A DNA stretch of 64,000 nt from Qipengyuania flavescens (GCF_029688735.1 NZ_JARULD010000001.1:930001-994000); one strand, 5' to 3'; positions 16,188 to 25,142 are shown, counted from the first letter of the stretch. Notes: generated by a model not told the origin, from the letters alone. Program-made: numbers and translations.

Positions 16188-18226
16188 CAGCTGCCTTGCG
16201 CCTGGTAGTGCCGGACGCCTTCCAGCACGCCGGCAGCATAGCACCCTTTCGCCCAATAGGCATGGGACAGCGACGGATCCTTTGCCAATCCGTCGCTCGC
16301 ATTGCCGACCACGATCGGGAATGGACAGGCGCGCAGCATGGTCAGGTCATTCCCGCTGTCCCCTGCGACGACGACACGCGACTGGGTCAGCGAGAGCTCA
16401 TCCGCCACATGGACGACCGCCGGCCCCTTGCCGGCACCTTCGGACAGAATATCCAGATACCGACCATGGCTGGCCACGATCTCCACGCGCAGGCCGGCTT
16501 TCCGGAACGCGCGGCGGATGTCTTCGGGATCATGCTGGTCTATGAAGAAGCTGGCTTTGCCACTGTGCTGTTCCAGCAAAGCCTGCTGCCGCAGCCCAAG
16601 TGTAGCCGTAGTCTCGCGAATCGTATTCTCCTGCCAGGCGCTTTCCACCCGGCGTCGCCAGCCTTCGTCTTCCGAGAAACAGCGTTCGTTTCGGTCGTAC
16701 CAGTGGATGCGAGTGCCCACACTGCTGATGATGACGTCGGGTGTCGGTACGCCTTCCGCCGCAAGGATTGCTTGCGCGCTATGGAAACTGCGCCCGGTCG
16801 CGATACCGAGCGCGATATGGCCCGACTGTTCCGCCTGCCAGGCGAGGAATTCGCGCAAGGCTTCCCGATCGCCCAGCAGGGTGTTGTCGATATCGCAGAT
16901 CAGGATCCGGTCCCAGTGCGGTGCTCGTTCCAGCGGGCCGGTCAATTCATGCAGAAGGCGATGATACTGGTCGCGGTGAGCCGTCCAGTCGTAGGCTGCA
17001 ACCGCTTCTACACCTGCAGTGGCGTAGCGTACCCACTTGCGCCTGTCCGTCACGATGTCCCGGCAAGCAGTGGCAATCGCCTGCGGATCGCGCGGGCAAA
17101 CGAGTTCGCCGTTGCTGCACCGTTCCACGATATCGTTCGGGCCGCCGCTGTCCGTGGCGACCACCGGCAAGCGCGACGCGGCCGCTTCCAGCAGCGTCAG
17201 GCCGAACGGTTCGTTGAGGGCGGGGTTCACGAATACGCCCCCGCTCTCGCGGGCCAGGGCATAATAGGCCGGGATGTCGGCGGGGTGGTGATGCTTGGGA
17301 TAGGCGACCTTGCCGTAGAGATCGTGTCGGTCGACCGCCTCGATCAGCTCCTGCATCACCTCGCGGCATTCGTTTTCCAGATCGCCGAGCAGCGAGCGGC
17401 AGCCTGCGACGATCACCAGATTGGCGGCGTCCTGCAATTCCGGGTCCCCGGCGTAGGCCTCTACCAGGCCCAGCAGGTTTTTCTTGCGAACGGGCCGGGC
17501 GATGGCGAGCAGCATGGGCTTGGCCGGATCGCGCAGGAAATGCGCCAGATCCGCCCGCACCTTGTCAGTGGGTTGCGCGCTTTCGAACCGGGTCAGGTCG
17601 CATCCCGGCGGGATCACACGGATGCGACCCGCTTCGATGCTGTCGTAGTGAGCGTATTGTGCTTCCGCCTCGTCGCGCGAGCTTGCTATTACGGCGTCGG
17701 CAAGAGCCAGTGCCCGGTCTTCGACAGCTATCCGCGTATGCAGGCTGGCGTCGGCACCGCCATTGACTTCGCGCTTGACCGCGCCAAGCGAGTGGCCGGT
17801 AAAGACGTAGGGGATACCGAGCTCTTCCTTCGCCTTACGGGCCAGGATGCCGGCATCGGCGTAATGGGCATGGATGATGTCGGGCTTGCGATCGAGATCG
17901 TTCAGGTAAGCGAGAAACGCCTGGCACAGCTCTTCGTGTCGCTCGTGCAGGGCTTCTTTGGGCAGGTATGACGGATCACCGTCATCGAGCCGGACGAGCC
18001 GTATCTTGCCTTGCACCTCTGCGCATTGCGCATCGAAGCGCATGCCCAGCTTCGCATCGGCAAAGCCACGGGTAACGATATCGATACGGTCAATGGCCGG
18101 ATCGCGCGCACTCGCGCAGGCCAGTTCGAGCAGATAGGTGATGTGGCCACCGGTATCGGCGTTGATGCCATAGGGCACATCGGACAGTGTGAGGCAGCCC
18201 TGCAGGGCAATATGACAAACAAACAT
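16184..18226 (-). CDS. Bifunctional sucrose-phosphate synthase / sucrose-phosphatase-like protein
   Basis: The 680-residue protein fuses a GT4 sucrose-phosphate-synthase domain (residues 1-430) to a HAD-IIB phosphatase domain (about 440-680). Synthase marks are NADTGGHITYLLEL near the N-terminus and NEPFGLTLLEAAA in the donor site. Phosphatase marks are CDIDNTLLGD, GIATGRS, the lysine in EGAGKGPAV and AGDSGND. It should join UDP-glucose and fructose-6-phosphate and then release sucrose, a compatible solute. The ATG at 18226 has a GGAG ribosome binding site 7 bases upstream; the open frame starts at a TTG (18283) without support. It is divergent from a GT4 gene across an 80-bp spacer. Exact sugar specificity is inferred. 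Confidence 0.85.
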   Translation of the reverse strand: MFVCHIALQGCLTLSDVPYGINADTGGHITYLLELACASARDPAIDRIDIVTRGFADAKLGMRFDAQCAEVQGKIRLVRLDDGDPSYLPKEALHERHEELCQAFLAYLNDLDRKPDIIHAHYADAGILARKAKEELGIPYVFTGHSLGAVKREVNGGADASLHTRIAVEDRALALADAVIASSRDEAEAQYAHYDSIEAGRIRVIPPGCDLTRFESAQPTDKVRADLAHFLRDPAKPMLLAIARPVRKKNLLGLVEAYAGDPELQDAANLVIVAGCRSLLGDLENECREVMQELIEAVDRHDLYGKVAYPKHHHPADIPAYYALARESGGVFVNPALNEPFGLTLLEAAASRLPVVATDSGGPNDIVERCSNGELVCPRDPQAIATACRDIVTDRRKWVRYATAGVEAVAAYDWTAHRDQYHRLLHELTGPLERAPHWDRILICDIDNTLLGDREALREFLAWQAEQSGHIALGIATGRSFHSAQAILAAEGVPTPDVIISSVGTRIHWYDRNERCFSEDEGWRRRVESAWQENTIRETTATLGLRQQALLEQHSGKASFFIDQHDPEDIRRAFRKAGLRVEIVASHGRYLDILSEGAGKGPAVVHVADELSLTQSRVVVAGDSGNDLTMLRACPFPIVVGNASDGLAKDPSLSHAYWAKGCYAAGVLEGVRHYQAQGSW

Positions 18227-18306
18227 CGACGGGCTCCGGATCTGCGGGTACCGATGCTCGTGGCTGTTCCAAGTTCCTGACAATCAAGGTGATAAATGTT
18301 GCTTTC

Positions 18307-19386
18307 ATGCGTATAGCCCACGTCGCGCCCGTCGTTCACCCAGTCCCGCCCGTGACTTACGGCGGCACCGAACGGGTCATCGCGGACCTTGCCGCCGCGC
18401 AGGTCGAGGACGGTCACGAGGTCACCCTGTTCGGCCCGGCCGATTGCACGCTTCCGGATGTGCGGCATGTAGGCGACTACCGTTCGCTATCCTGGCACGA
18501 GCGGCAAGGGGGTTCCGCTCCACCGGGCCTGCCTGCCGTGCTGGAGGCGCAACTGATGCGCGACGTGCTGACCCATGGCGGAGCGCACGATGTCGTTCAT
18601 CTGCACGGCTCGGCCCACGCGAGCGCTGCCGCCAGCGCGCTCGGCATCCCGGCGTTCCGCACGATCCACTGGCGCGCCGACGAGCCGGATCACGTCGAGC
18701 ATTTTCGCGCATTCCCGCAAGAGCGGATCATCGCAATATCGAATGCGCAGGCAGGGGCAGTGCCGGCTAGCAGCTTGGCAGGCGTGGTACATCACGGGAT
18801 GCCTACGGAGCGATATCGGGCGGGCGATGGATCGGGGGGATACCTCGCATTCCTCGGTCGGATGACGGACCAGAAGCGGCCGGATCGCGCGATAGAACTC
18901 GTGCGCGCAACCGGCCGGGACTTGCGCCTCGCCGGCCCCGTCGATCCGGGCAACCCCGGTTATTTCGACGAGGTCGTACTGCCCGCGCTGGACAACCGGA
19001 TCAGGCATGTCGGGAGTGTCGACGATGCGCAGAAGCAGGACTTTCTGGGCAAGGCAGCCGCGCTGGTATTTCCCATCGACTGGCCCGAACCTTTCGGCTT
19101 GGTGATGATCGAGGCGATGGCATGCGGGACGCCTGTAATCGCATGGCGACAGGGGAGCGTCCCCGAAGTGATCGAGGACGGGATGACAGGTATCGTCGTC
19201 GATAGCGTTGCCGAAGCAATCGGTAGGATGGACGAAGTACTGCAGCTTGACCGGTCGACCATTCGCCGCCGGTTCGAAGAACGGTTCTCCGCGCAGCGAA
19301 TGGCGCGCGAGACGCTGGCGCTTTACCGCGAAGCCTGCTCGTCCCGGTCCTCGAAAGAATCCAGTGCCAGCATGCCTTCGCCGTAG
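18307..19386 (+). CDS. GT4 glycosyltransferase
   Basis: The 359-residue GT-B enzyme starts MRIAHVAPVVHPVPPVTYGG with the GGTE loop and carries the C-terminal donor motif PEPFGLVMIEAMACGTPVIA (E-x7-E region), FLGRMTDQKRPD and GSVPEVIEDG. It resembles the GT4 proteins often found beside sucrose or glucosylglycerate genes. ATG 18307 is chosen over ATG 18289 because it sits immediately before the conserved N-terminal strand. The gene is divergent from the sucrose-phosphate synthase gene. Its 3' end overlaps the convergent Crp-type regulator by 64 bases, so the last 20 or so codons are antisense to that gene. Confidence 0.85.
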   Translation: MRIAHVAPVVHPVPPVTYGGTERVIADLAAAQVEDGHEVTLFGPADCTLPDVRHVGDYRSLSWHERQGGSAPPGLPAVLEAQLMRDVLTHGGAHDVVHLHGSAHASAAASALGIPAFRTIHWRADEPDHVEHFRAFPQERIIAISNAQAGAVPASSLAGVVHHGMPTERYRAGDGSGGYLAFLGRMTDQKRPDRAIELVRATGRDLRLAGPVDPGNPGYFDEVVLPALDNRIRHVGSVDDAQKQDFLGKAAALVFPIDWPEPFGLVMIEAMACGTPVIAWRQGSVPEVIEDGMTGIVVDSVAEAIGRMDEVLQLDRSTIRRRFEERFSAQRMARETLALYREACSSRSSKESSASMPSP

Positions 19387-20084
19387 AGATAGTCGCCGCA
19401 AAACTCGCCGAGCCGTTTCAGCTCGGCCTCGTCCAAAATCTCGATCCGTCCTTCGCCATGCGGTTCCAGCACACCGCGTTCCTTCAGGATACGAAAGCTG
19501 CGATTGGCATGGACCGGTGTGATACCGCATGCCTCCGCATAGTCGCGCTGCAGCAATGGGACCGGCAGATTGCGACCGTCATACAGATCGACGAACTTGA
19601 GCCGTTCGATGATCTCGCAGACGAGGTGCGCGATCCGCCCTTCTGCATTGAGCCGTCCGAGTCGGAAGATCCATTCGCGGTGCATGGCCGCATCCAGCAA
19701 GGTGGAGAACCACAGTGCGCGGGCGAGATGAGTTGAGCGCTCGAGCAGTTTGGCAATGGCCGAATGCGGCACCTCGGCAAGGTGAACGCGACCTAGTGCC
19801 GTCGTATTGTGATCCAGCCGCTTCATCGGGAAGCCGTGCAAATCGACGAAGTCGCCGGGAACGTTCAACCCGACCAGTTGCCGCTCACCCTTCCGATCGT
19901 CGCGGTGGCGAAGCACGGTCCCTTCGATGATATAATAGGAATGGTCGATCCGCTCTCCACGCTCGACCAGAGTTTGCCGCGGTTCGAGCCAGATAGTGCG
20001 ACCGACCGCTTCTTCGAGCCAGGTCTTTTCTTGTGAGGCCAGTTCGTGCCGCAGGCGGCCCTTGAGAAAAAGTTCGGTGTGCAA
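19323..20084 (-). CDS. Crp/Fnr family transcriptional regulator
   Basis: The 253-residue protein has an N-terminal cyclic-nucleotide-binding-like beta-roll (VERGERIDHSYYIIEGTVLR, PGDFVDLHGF), a long dimerisation helix and a C-terminal winged helix-turn-helix with recognition region DYAEACGITPVHANRSFRIL. No cysteine cluster is present at the N-terminus, so it is not an oxygen-sensing FNR. The effector is unknown. Its 3' end overlaps the convergent GT4 gene by 64 bases. It lies next to tRNA-Lys and the sucrose genes, but nothing in the sequence shows that it controls them. Confidence 0.88.
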   Translation of the reverse strand: MHTELFLKGRLRHELASQEKTWLEEAVGRTIWLEPRQTLVERGERIDHSYYIIEGTVLRHRDDRKGERQLVGLNVPGDFVDLHGFPMKRLDHNTTALGRVHLAEVPHSAIAKLLERSTHLARALWFSTLLDAAMHREWIFRLGRLNAEGRIAHLVCEIIERLKFVDLYDGRNLPVPLLQRDYAEACGITPVHANRSFRILKERGVLEPHGEGRIEILDEAELKRLGEFCGDYLYGEGMLALDSFEDRDEQASR

Positions 20085-20292
20085 GGCAGTTTCCAGGTTT
20101 GTCGCTGAATTTTCGACTAACCAAGACGCGAGGTCCGTTCAAGCGTGGTTTCTCGGACCATAGACAAGTGTTATACCCCGGCGCCGAACCGCACGACGGA
20201 CGAACATTTCCCTGTAGTTGCGATAATGCGAATAGCTGACTGTTCGGACGGAGCGCCCTTAGGGTGGTGGTCTGGCCGATTCGAAAACTGGG

Positions 20293-20369
<77 letters not shown>

Positions 20370-20479
20370 ACCACGGTGGGGCACCTAGGCATGCGGCGGT
20401 GGGCGGTCAAGCGGCTCTTGCTTGTTTGCGTGCATTCGCGTGGCTACCACCGCCCAAGGACAGGAGCCGGACGGGAATT

Positions 20480-21055
20480 ATGGTCGAACCGCTGGATGCG
20501 AGAGCAGCGCAAAGCCGCACCGGCGGGCCGTCGTTCACGCTTCGCAACCGCCTGACGCGGGTGATGTGGCAGGTGTGCTGGCTGGTCCTGTGCCGCTGGA
20601 CGCCGCCGCCGCTGCATGGCTGGCGGGCGCTGGTGCTCCGCCTGTTCGGCGCGTCGCTGGGGCGGGGATGCCGGGTTCATGCGAGCGTGCGGATTTGGCT
20701 GCCGTCGGCGCTGACGCTCGGCGACAATGCGCTGATCGGGCCGGGCGCCCGCATCTACAACCAGGGCCCCGTCACTATCGGCGACGACAGCGTGATTTCG
20801 CAAGGCGCATTCCTTTGCGCGAGCACGCACGACCTGTCGGACCCCGACTTCCAGTTGCAATTGCGCCCGATAACCCTTGGCCGGCGCTGCTGGGTCGCGG
20901 CGGAGGCCTTCGTCGGACCCGGGGTGACCATGGGCGACGGTTCCGCCCTCGCCGCGCGGGGCGCGCTGTTCGAGGATGCGGACAACTGGACCGTCTATCG
21001 CGGCAACCCGGCCACTGCCATCAAACTGCGCGCGCTGCGAGTTGGCGCAGGGTGA
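20480..21055 (+). CDS. WcaF-like left-handed beta-helix acetyltransferase
   Basis: The 191-residue protein has hexapeptide-repeat sequence from about residue 75 on (ALTLGDNALIGPGARIYNQG, VTIGDDSVISQGAFL, ITLGRRCWVAAEAFVGPG), with a catalytic-type His in CASTHDLSD. The N-terminal segment, with the conserved WQVCWLVLCRWTPPPLHGWR, is typical of the WcaF subgroup of sugar O-acetyltransferases. The start ATG 20480 lies just before the conserved region; the longer open frame from 20399 has no support. Its end overlaps the convergent folK by 35 bases. It could act on the exopolysaccharide made at the right of the window, but the distance is 20 kb. Confidence 0.85.
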   Translation: MVEPLDARAAQSRTGGPSFTLRNRLTRVMWQVCWLVLCRWTPPPLHGWRALVLRLFGASLGRGCRVHASVRIWLPSALTLGDNALIGPGARIYNQGPVTIGDDSVISQGAFLCASTHDLSDPDFQLQLRPITLGRRCWVAAEAFVGPGVTMGDGSALAARGALFEDADNWTVYRGNPATAIKLRALRVGAG

Positions 21056-21506
21056 GGCCGGTCAGCGGGTCGCGCCAGCCAGGAGCGATCTGCGCTGCCG
21101 GAGTGAGCACGAAAGGACGCTCGCGAAACGCCGGATGTGGGATCGCCAGGTCCGGCGACACCCAGATGCCTCCGCTCCACAGCACTATGTCGAGATCCAG
21201 CGTGCGGGCCCGCCAGCGCTGGCCGCGCCGCTTGCGGCCGAACTCCCCCTCGACTGCCTGCAGCAGCGCCAGCATATCTGGCGGAGAAAGCGGGCTCGCG
21301 ACGAGCACCGCCGCATTGGCATAACGCCGCTGCGACGGGCCGACTGGCGCGCTCTCCATGATCGGAGAAACCGCCAACACGTCCAGCTCGCTGTCCGCGA
21401 GGCTTTCGATCGCCGCCCCGAGCACCGTCCGCGGTCCGCCCACGCTGGACAACCGCATGTTAGACCCCAGCGCCACGATATAGCGATGTCCGCTTGCCTC
21501 GCTCAT
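21021..21506 (-). CDS. folK: 2-amino-4-hydroxy-6-hydroxymethyldihydropteridine diphosphokinase
   Basis: The 161-residue protein carries the HPPK pattern: YIVALGSNM at the start, SPIMESAPVGPSQRRYANAA in the substrate-binding region, and RWRARTLDLDIVLW with the two magnesium-binding aspartates (DLDI). It ends with the usual IPHPAFRERPFVLTP. It transfers pyrophosphate from ATP to the pterin in folate synthesis and is cytosolic. Length is normal. No other folate gene is adjacent. The 3' end overlaps the acetyltransferase gene by 35 bases in convergent orientation. Confidence 0.95.
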   Translation of the reverse strand: MSEASGHRYIVALGSNMRLSSVGGPRTVLGAAIESLADSELDVLAVSPIMESAPVGPSQRRYANAAVLVASPLSPPDMLALLQAVEGEFGRKRRGQRWRARTLDLDIVLWSGGIWVSPDLAIPHPAFRERPFVLTPAAQIAPGWRDPLTGLTLRQLAARAV

Positions 21507-21568
21507 GCCCCCGCCCTAGCGTCGCGCACCGCCCTTGGGAACGGGCCGGGGCGAAGGGGAGACAGGCG

Positions 21569-22993
21569 ATGCGTAAACTGATGCTGGCACTTGCAGTGGG
21601 AGCCGCGGTCTGCACACCCCTCGCCGCGCAAGACACGAATGCTGTCGAGGAGCGCACCGAGCATGAGCAGATGATGCGCGCGCTCTATGCCGACATTATC
21701 GCCTTTCGCACCGCGCGCGGCCACCAGCAGATGGACGAGATGGTCGCCTATCTGGTCGGGCGGCTGTCCGAAGCGGGTTTTGCAGCCGAGGACCTTATGG
21801 TGACCGATTACGATAGCGAGGGCGAGCCGACGCAAGGCCTCATCGTGCGCTATCCCGGCAATGGTGCGTCGGGCAAAAAGCCGATTGTCATGCTCGCCCA
21901 CATGGACGTGGTCGATGCGCTGCCCAAGGACTGGGATCGCGCGCCGTTCACGCTGACCGAGGAAAACGGCTATTTCTACGCCCGCGGCACGCAGGACAAC
22001 AAATACGGCGTCGCCAACCTGACCGGCACCTTCATGCGGCTGAAGCATGAAGGCTGGGTGCCGAACCGCGATCTCTACCTCGTCTTCTCGGGTGACGAGG
22101 AAACCGGCATGATCTCCACCCGCGCGCAGGCCAAATGGGTCGCGGAGAACGTGGACCCCGCCTATGTCCTCAATTCGGACGCAGGCGGCATCGGGCTGGC
22201 CGATGATTTCTCTCCGCTGGCGCAGCAGGTGCAGCTGGCCGAGAAGACATATGTTACCTTCGACCTCACGGTGACCAATTCCGGCGGCCATTCCTCTCGT
22301 CCCCGCAGCGACAATGCGATCTACGAGCTGGCCGCTGCGCTGACGAAGATCGCCGACCATCGCTTTCCCGTGCGCGAGAGCGAGCTCACCCGCAGCTATT
22401 TCGCGGCGCTGGGCCGGAGCGTGCCTGGCGCGCTGGGCGATGCGATGACGCGCTTTGCCGAAGACCCGAGCGATGAAGAGGCCATCGACATGATCCGCGC
22501 CGATCCCGGCTTCGTCGGCACGCTCGGCACGACCTGCGTCGCGACCATGCTGGAGGCCGGACATGCCGAAAACGCTCTGCCGCAATCGGCCAGCGCCGCG
22601 GTCAATTGCCGGGTGTGGCCGGGCGAGGGCGTCGATAGCGTGAAGGCGACGCTGGCCGAGGTCATCGGCAATCCCGACGTCGCGATTACCCAGCGCGCAG
22701 AGGCAACCGAGAGCGGCATGAGCAGCTTTCCCGACGAAGTCCGCGTGGCGCTGGCCAAATCGCTGGCGGCGCGCTTCGGGCGCGAAATCCCGATGATCCC
22801 GAACATGTCCTCGGGCGGCACGGACGGCATGCATTACCGGACGCTGGGCTACGACACGATCGCCATCGGTGCGGGGGCGAGCAGGCCGCAGGACATCTTC
22901 GCCCACGGCCTCAACGAACGCATGCGGGTCGACGCTTTCTACGACGGGCTCGACCACTGGTCGATCATCCTGAAGGAACTGGCGGGCAGCTAG
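21569..22993 (+). CDS. M20 family metallopeptidase, exported
   Basis: The 474-residue protein starts with a signal peptide (KLMLALAVGAAVCTPLAAQ) and has the M20 dizinc motifs: AHMDVVDA (metal ligands H and D), GTQDNKYG (bridging Asp), GDEETGM (catalytic and metal Glu), NSDAGG, and a C-terminal GGTDGMHYR with the last His ligand. The dimerisation domain contains NSGGHSSRP. It likely hydrolyses dipeptides or N-acyl amino acids in the periplasm. The start ATG 21569 precedes the signal peptide directly; the longer frame lacks support. Its stop TAG shares a palindromic CTAG (22990-22993) with the convergent gene. Confidence 0.92.
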   Translation: MRKLMLALAVGAAVCTPLAAQDTNAVEERTEHEQMMRALYADIIAFRTARGHQQMDEMVAYLVGRLSEAGFAAEDLMVTDYDSEGEPTQGLIVRYPGNGASGKKPIVMLAHMDVVDALPKDWDRAPFTLTEENGYFYARGTQDNKYGVANLTGTFMRLKHEGWVPNRDLYLVFSGDEETGMISTRAQAKWVAENVDPAYVLNSDAGGIGLADDFSPLAQQVQLAEKTYVTFDLTVTNSGGHSSRPRSDNAIYELAAALTKIADHRFPVRESELTRSYFAALGRSVPGALGDAMTRFAEDPSDEEAIDMIRADPGFVGTLGTTCVATMLEAGHAENALPQSASAAVNCRVWPGEGVDSVKATLAEVIGNPDVAITQRAEATESGMSSFPDEVRVALAKSLAARFGREIPMIPNMSSGGTDGMHYRTLGYDTIAIGAGASRPQDIFAHGLNERMRVDAFYDGLDHWSIILKELAGS

Positions 22994-23409
22994 AAAACGT
23001 CGTTGGGTACGGTGTCGCCCAAGATTTCGCCGAGCGACATGCGCCGCCGCCGTTTGACGTAACCCTTGCGCTCGATCTCGAAGGGCACGGCAATGTCCTT
23101 CGCATAGTTCTGCGCGCGCAGCCGGACGGACATACGCTGGTCGTCGCCCCCTTGCAGGACAATGGCCGAGGCGACGATCGTCCCCTCGGCTGCGCGCGTT
23201 CGCAACATCGCCGTCAGTCTCCCAAGCACATCTGCGCTGCCATCGACCGGGGCGGTTTCGAGCATGGCCACATTGTGGATCATGCCGTTGGCGCGCAACT
23301 CGAAAACCAGTGGGAAGAAGTGGCCGTCCTTCTCCATCCGCGCCACGGCGGCTTCCAGCGCGGCAGTAAAGAGCCGGTCGAGCGCGTCTTGGGTGATCCC
23401 TGCCGTCAC
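22990..23409 (-). CDS. Conserved hypothetical protein, 139 aa
   Basis: I do not recognise this family by name. The protein starts at GTG 23409, eight bases past the stop of the upstream amidohydrolase gene, and the frame is otherwise read through that gene in shadow. Visible features: a helical start (DALDRLFTAALEAAVARMEK), a central beta pattern (FPLVFELRANGMIHNVAMLE), and a basic C-terminus (ERKGYVKRRRRMSLGEILGD). No membrane segment or signal peptide is seen. Tight spacing suggests it is co-transcribed with aguB. Function unknown. Confidence 0.65.
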   Translation of the reverse strand: MTAGITQDALDRLFTAALEAAVARMEKDGHFFPLVFELRANGMIHNVAMLETAPVDGSADVLGRLTAMLRTRAAEGTIVASAIVLQGGDDQRMSVRLRAQNYAKDIAVPFEIERKGYVKRRRRMSLGEILGDTVPNDVF

Positions 23410-23417
23410 GAGCCCGC

Positions 23418-24269
23418 TCAAATATCCTCGACGATGCGCCCGTAGAGCTGCGGTCGCCGGTCGCGGAAGAAGCCCATGCCCGCGCGGTGGATCGCGGCCT
23501 GGTCGAGATCGAGCGTCGCGACCAGCACGCCGTCTTCCTCTCGGCCGAATTCCACCAGCTTGTCGCCCCATTCGTTGGTGATGAAGCTGTGGCCGTAGAA
23601 ATCGGCATTGCCTTCCTTGCCGATCCGGTTCGCCGCGATCACCGGCATGCAGTTCGAGACGCTGTGCCCCTGCATGGCGCGTTGCCACATGCGGCTGGTG
23701 TCGAATTCGGCGTCGTAAGGCTCGGAGCCGATGGCGGTCGGGTAGAACAACAGCTCGGCCCCCATTAGCGCCATCACGCGTGCCGCTTCGGGATACCACT
23801 GGTCCCAGCACACGCCGACCCCAATGCGCGTCCCCATGACGTCCCACACCTTGAAGCCGTCGTTGCCGGGGCGGAAATAGTACTTCTCCTCATAGCCCGG
23901 CCCGTCGGGGATATGGCTCTTGCGATAGGTGCCCATGATCTTCCCGTCAGGCCCGATCATGGCGAGCGTGTTGTAATAGTGGTGCCCGTCGCGCTCGAAG
24001 AAGCTGGTCGGGATGGCGACTTTCAGGCTGGCCGCCAGTTTGCGCATGGCGATGACAGAGGGGTGATCCGCCGTCGGGCGTGCGCGGGCGAACAGCGCCT
24101 CGTCCTCGACCTGGCAAAAATAGGGGCCGGCGAAGAGCTCGGGCGGCAGGACGATTTCGGCCCCGCGCGCGGCGGCCTGCTCGACCATTTCGCCGACTGC
24201 GGCAATATTGGTCTGCTCGTCGTCGCTGCCGAGCGGCAGCTGGAGGGCGGCGACGGTAATGTCTCTCAT
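23418..24269 (-). CDS. aguB: N-carbamoylputrescine amidase
   Basis: The 283-residue protein has the nitrilase-superfamily catalytic triad in order: Glu in IVLPPELFAGPYFC, Lys in TYRKSHIPDGPGY, and Cys in GVGVCWDQWYPEAARVM. The long match to the AguB pattern (EKYYFRPGNDGFKVWD, FYPTAIGSEP, NRIGKEG) separates it from other amidases. It converts N-carbamoylputrescine to putrescine, carbon dioxide and ammonia in the agmatine route to polyamines. An agmatine deiminase (aguA) is not visible nearby. It lies 11 bp after the SIMPL gene and just before the 139-aa hypothetical gene. Confidence 0.93.
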   Translation of the reverse strand: MRDITVAALQLPLGSDDEQTNIAAVGEMVEQAAARGAEIVLPPELFAGPYFCQVEDEALFARARPTADHPSVIAMRKLAASLKVAIPTSFFERDGHHYYNTLAMIGPDGKIMGTYRKSHIPDGPGYEEKYYFRPGNDGFKVWDVMGTRIGVGVCWDQWYPEAARVMALMGAELLFYPTAIGSEPYDAEFDTSRMWQRAMQGHSVSNCMPVIAANRIGKEGNADFYGHSFITNEWGDKLVEFGREEDGVLVATLDLDQAAIHRAGMGFFRDRRPQLYGRIVEDI

Positions 24270-24280
24270 GCTGCGAGGGA

Positions 24281-25057
24281 CTATTTCTCCCGCAGCGCGA
24301 AGTCCACCTGGATATAGACATTGCTGCGCGTAGTGCCGACCATCATGCCGCCTTCCTCGGGGCGCGGCCCCATGTTGATCGGCGGCGGCGGAGCCACGGG
24401 TGGCGGCGGCGCGTTCGATGTGCGCTGGACCATTGCCTCGTTCATCGCCTCCGCACCGCGCAGCCAGGTCTGGCCCTGCTGGCCGCCGGCATCGCGAATA
24501 TAGAGCACCCGGCTGACTTCCATTCCCGCCGCCTCGGCATAGGCCTCCGCCCGCTGCCGCGCCGCCTTGTAGGCGTCGGCATAGGCGAGGTTGGCTGTGG
24601 CTTCGGGATCGCTCATCGTCAGGCTGGGGCCGGAAAGGACGTTTGCGCCCGCCTCCGTGACGGCAGTGACGGCGGCGCCCGCGCGGTCGGGATCGTCCAT
24701 CGTCACCTCGACCACGTTCATCGCGCGGTACTGCCCCTCGCGGTCACCATATTCGATCCGGCCGACGTTGACGCTCTGGGTCTGGATGTCCTCTTCCGCG
24801 ACGCCGAGTTCGCGCAGGGCCGCGACGATTTCGGCGATCTTCTTGGCATTGGCATCGCTGGCGGAGGTGGCATTGCGGCTGAAGGTCTCGATCCCGGCGC
24901 GGAACTGCGCGCGGTCGGGGCGGCTTTCCGCCTGCCCGCTGGCGCTGACCGAGAGCAGGGTCTCACCGTGGTCGACACCGCGCGCCTCGTCGGCCCGGTC
25001 ACAGGCTGCGAGAGCGAGCGGGGCGATGGCCAGGGCTAGGTAACGAACACGGATCAT
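24281..25057 (-). CDS. SIMPL-domain (DUF541) lipoprotein
   Basis: The 258-residue protein has a lipoprotein signal (LALAIAPLALAAC) and then a SIMPL/DUF541 domain: LLSVSASGQAESRPDRAQF and later NVLSGPSLTMSDPEATANLA, KAARQRAEAYAEAAGMEVSR. A Pro-rich linker (PPPPVAPPPP) precedes the C-terminal strand. Family members are periplasmic, channel-forming or oligomeric envelope proteins of unclear role (BP26 type). The start ATG 25057 has its best ribosome binding site, GAGGGG (25066-25071), inside the stem of a long palindrome that resembles a Zur operator. This suggests control of transcription, translation or both. Confidence 0.88.
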   Translation of the reverse strand: MIRVRYLALAIAPLALAACDRADEARGVDHGETLLSVSASGQAESRPDRAQFRAGIETFSRNATSASDANAKKIAEIVAALRELGVAEEDIQTQSVNVGRIEYGDREGQYRAMNVVEVTMDDPDRAGAAVTAVTEAGANVLSGPSLTMSDPEATANLAYADAYKAARQRAEAYAEAAGMEVSRVLYIRDAGGQQGQTWLRGAEAMNEAMVQRTSNAPPPPVAPPPPINMGPRPEEGGMMVGTTRSNVYIQVDFALREK

Positions 25058-25062
25058 GAGCG

Positions 25063-25099
25063 AATCCCCTCAATGTTATAGTGTAACATCGAGGGGATT
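25063..25099 (-). promoter_or_regulatory. Long palindrome with Zur-box-like core and buried ribosome binding site
   Basis: Arms 25063-25078 and 25084-25099 are complementary at 15 of 16 positions around a 5-base loop. The core ATGTTATAGTGTAACAT (25073-25089) is close to the known Zur consensus type TGTTATAnnATAACA. The GAGGGG ribosome binding site of the SIMPL gene lies in the outer arm, 8 bases from its ATG. Either protein binding or RNA folding could block expression. Confidence 0.5.
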
Positions 25100-25142
25100 G
25101 CAGGTGCCGGATGAATGCCAGCTTACAGGCGCGGCGAGGCGG

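Noticed and set aside
16196..17971. A 591-codon open frame opposite the sucrose-phosphate synthase gene
   Set aside because: The minus-strand gene has all expected motifs; the plus frame has none.
21503..23608. A 701-codon open frame on the minus strand
   Set aside because: It runs antisense through the M20 peptidase gene and across aguB in a wrong frame; composition is typical of a shadow frame.
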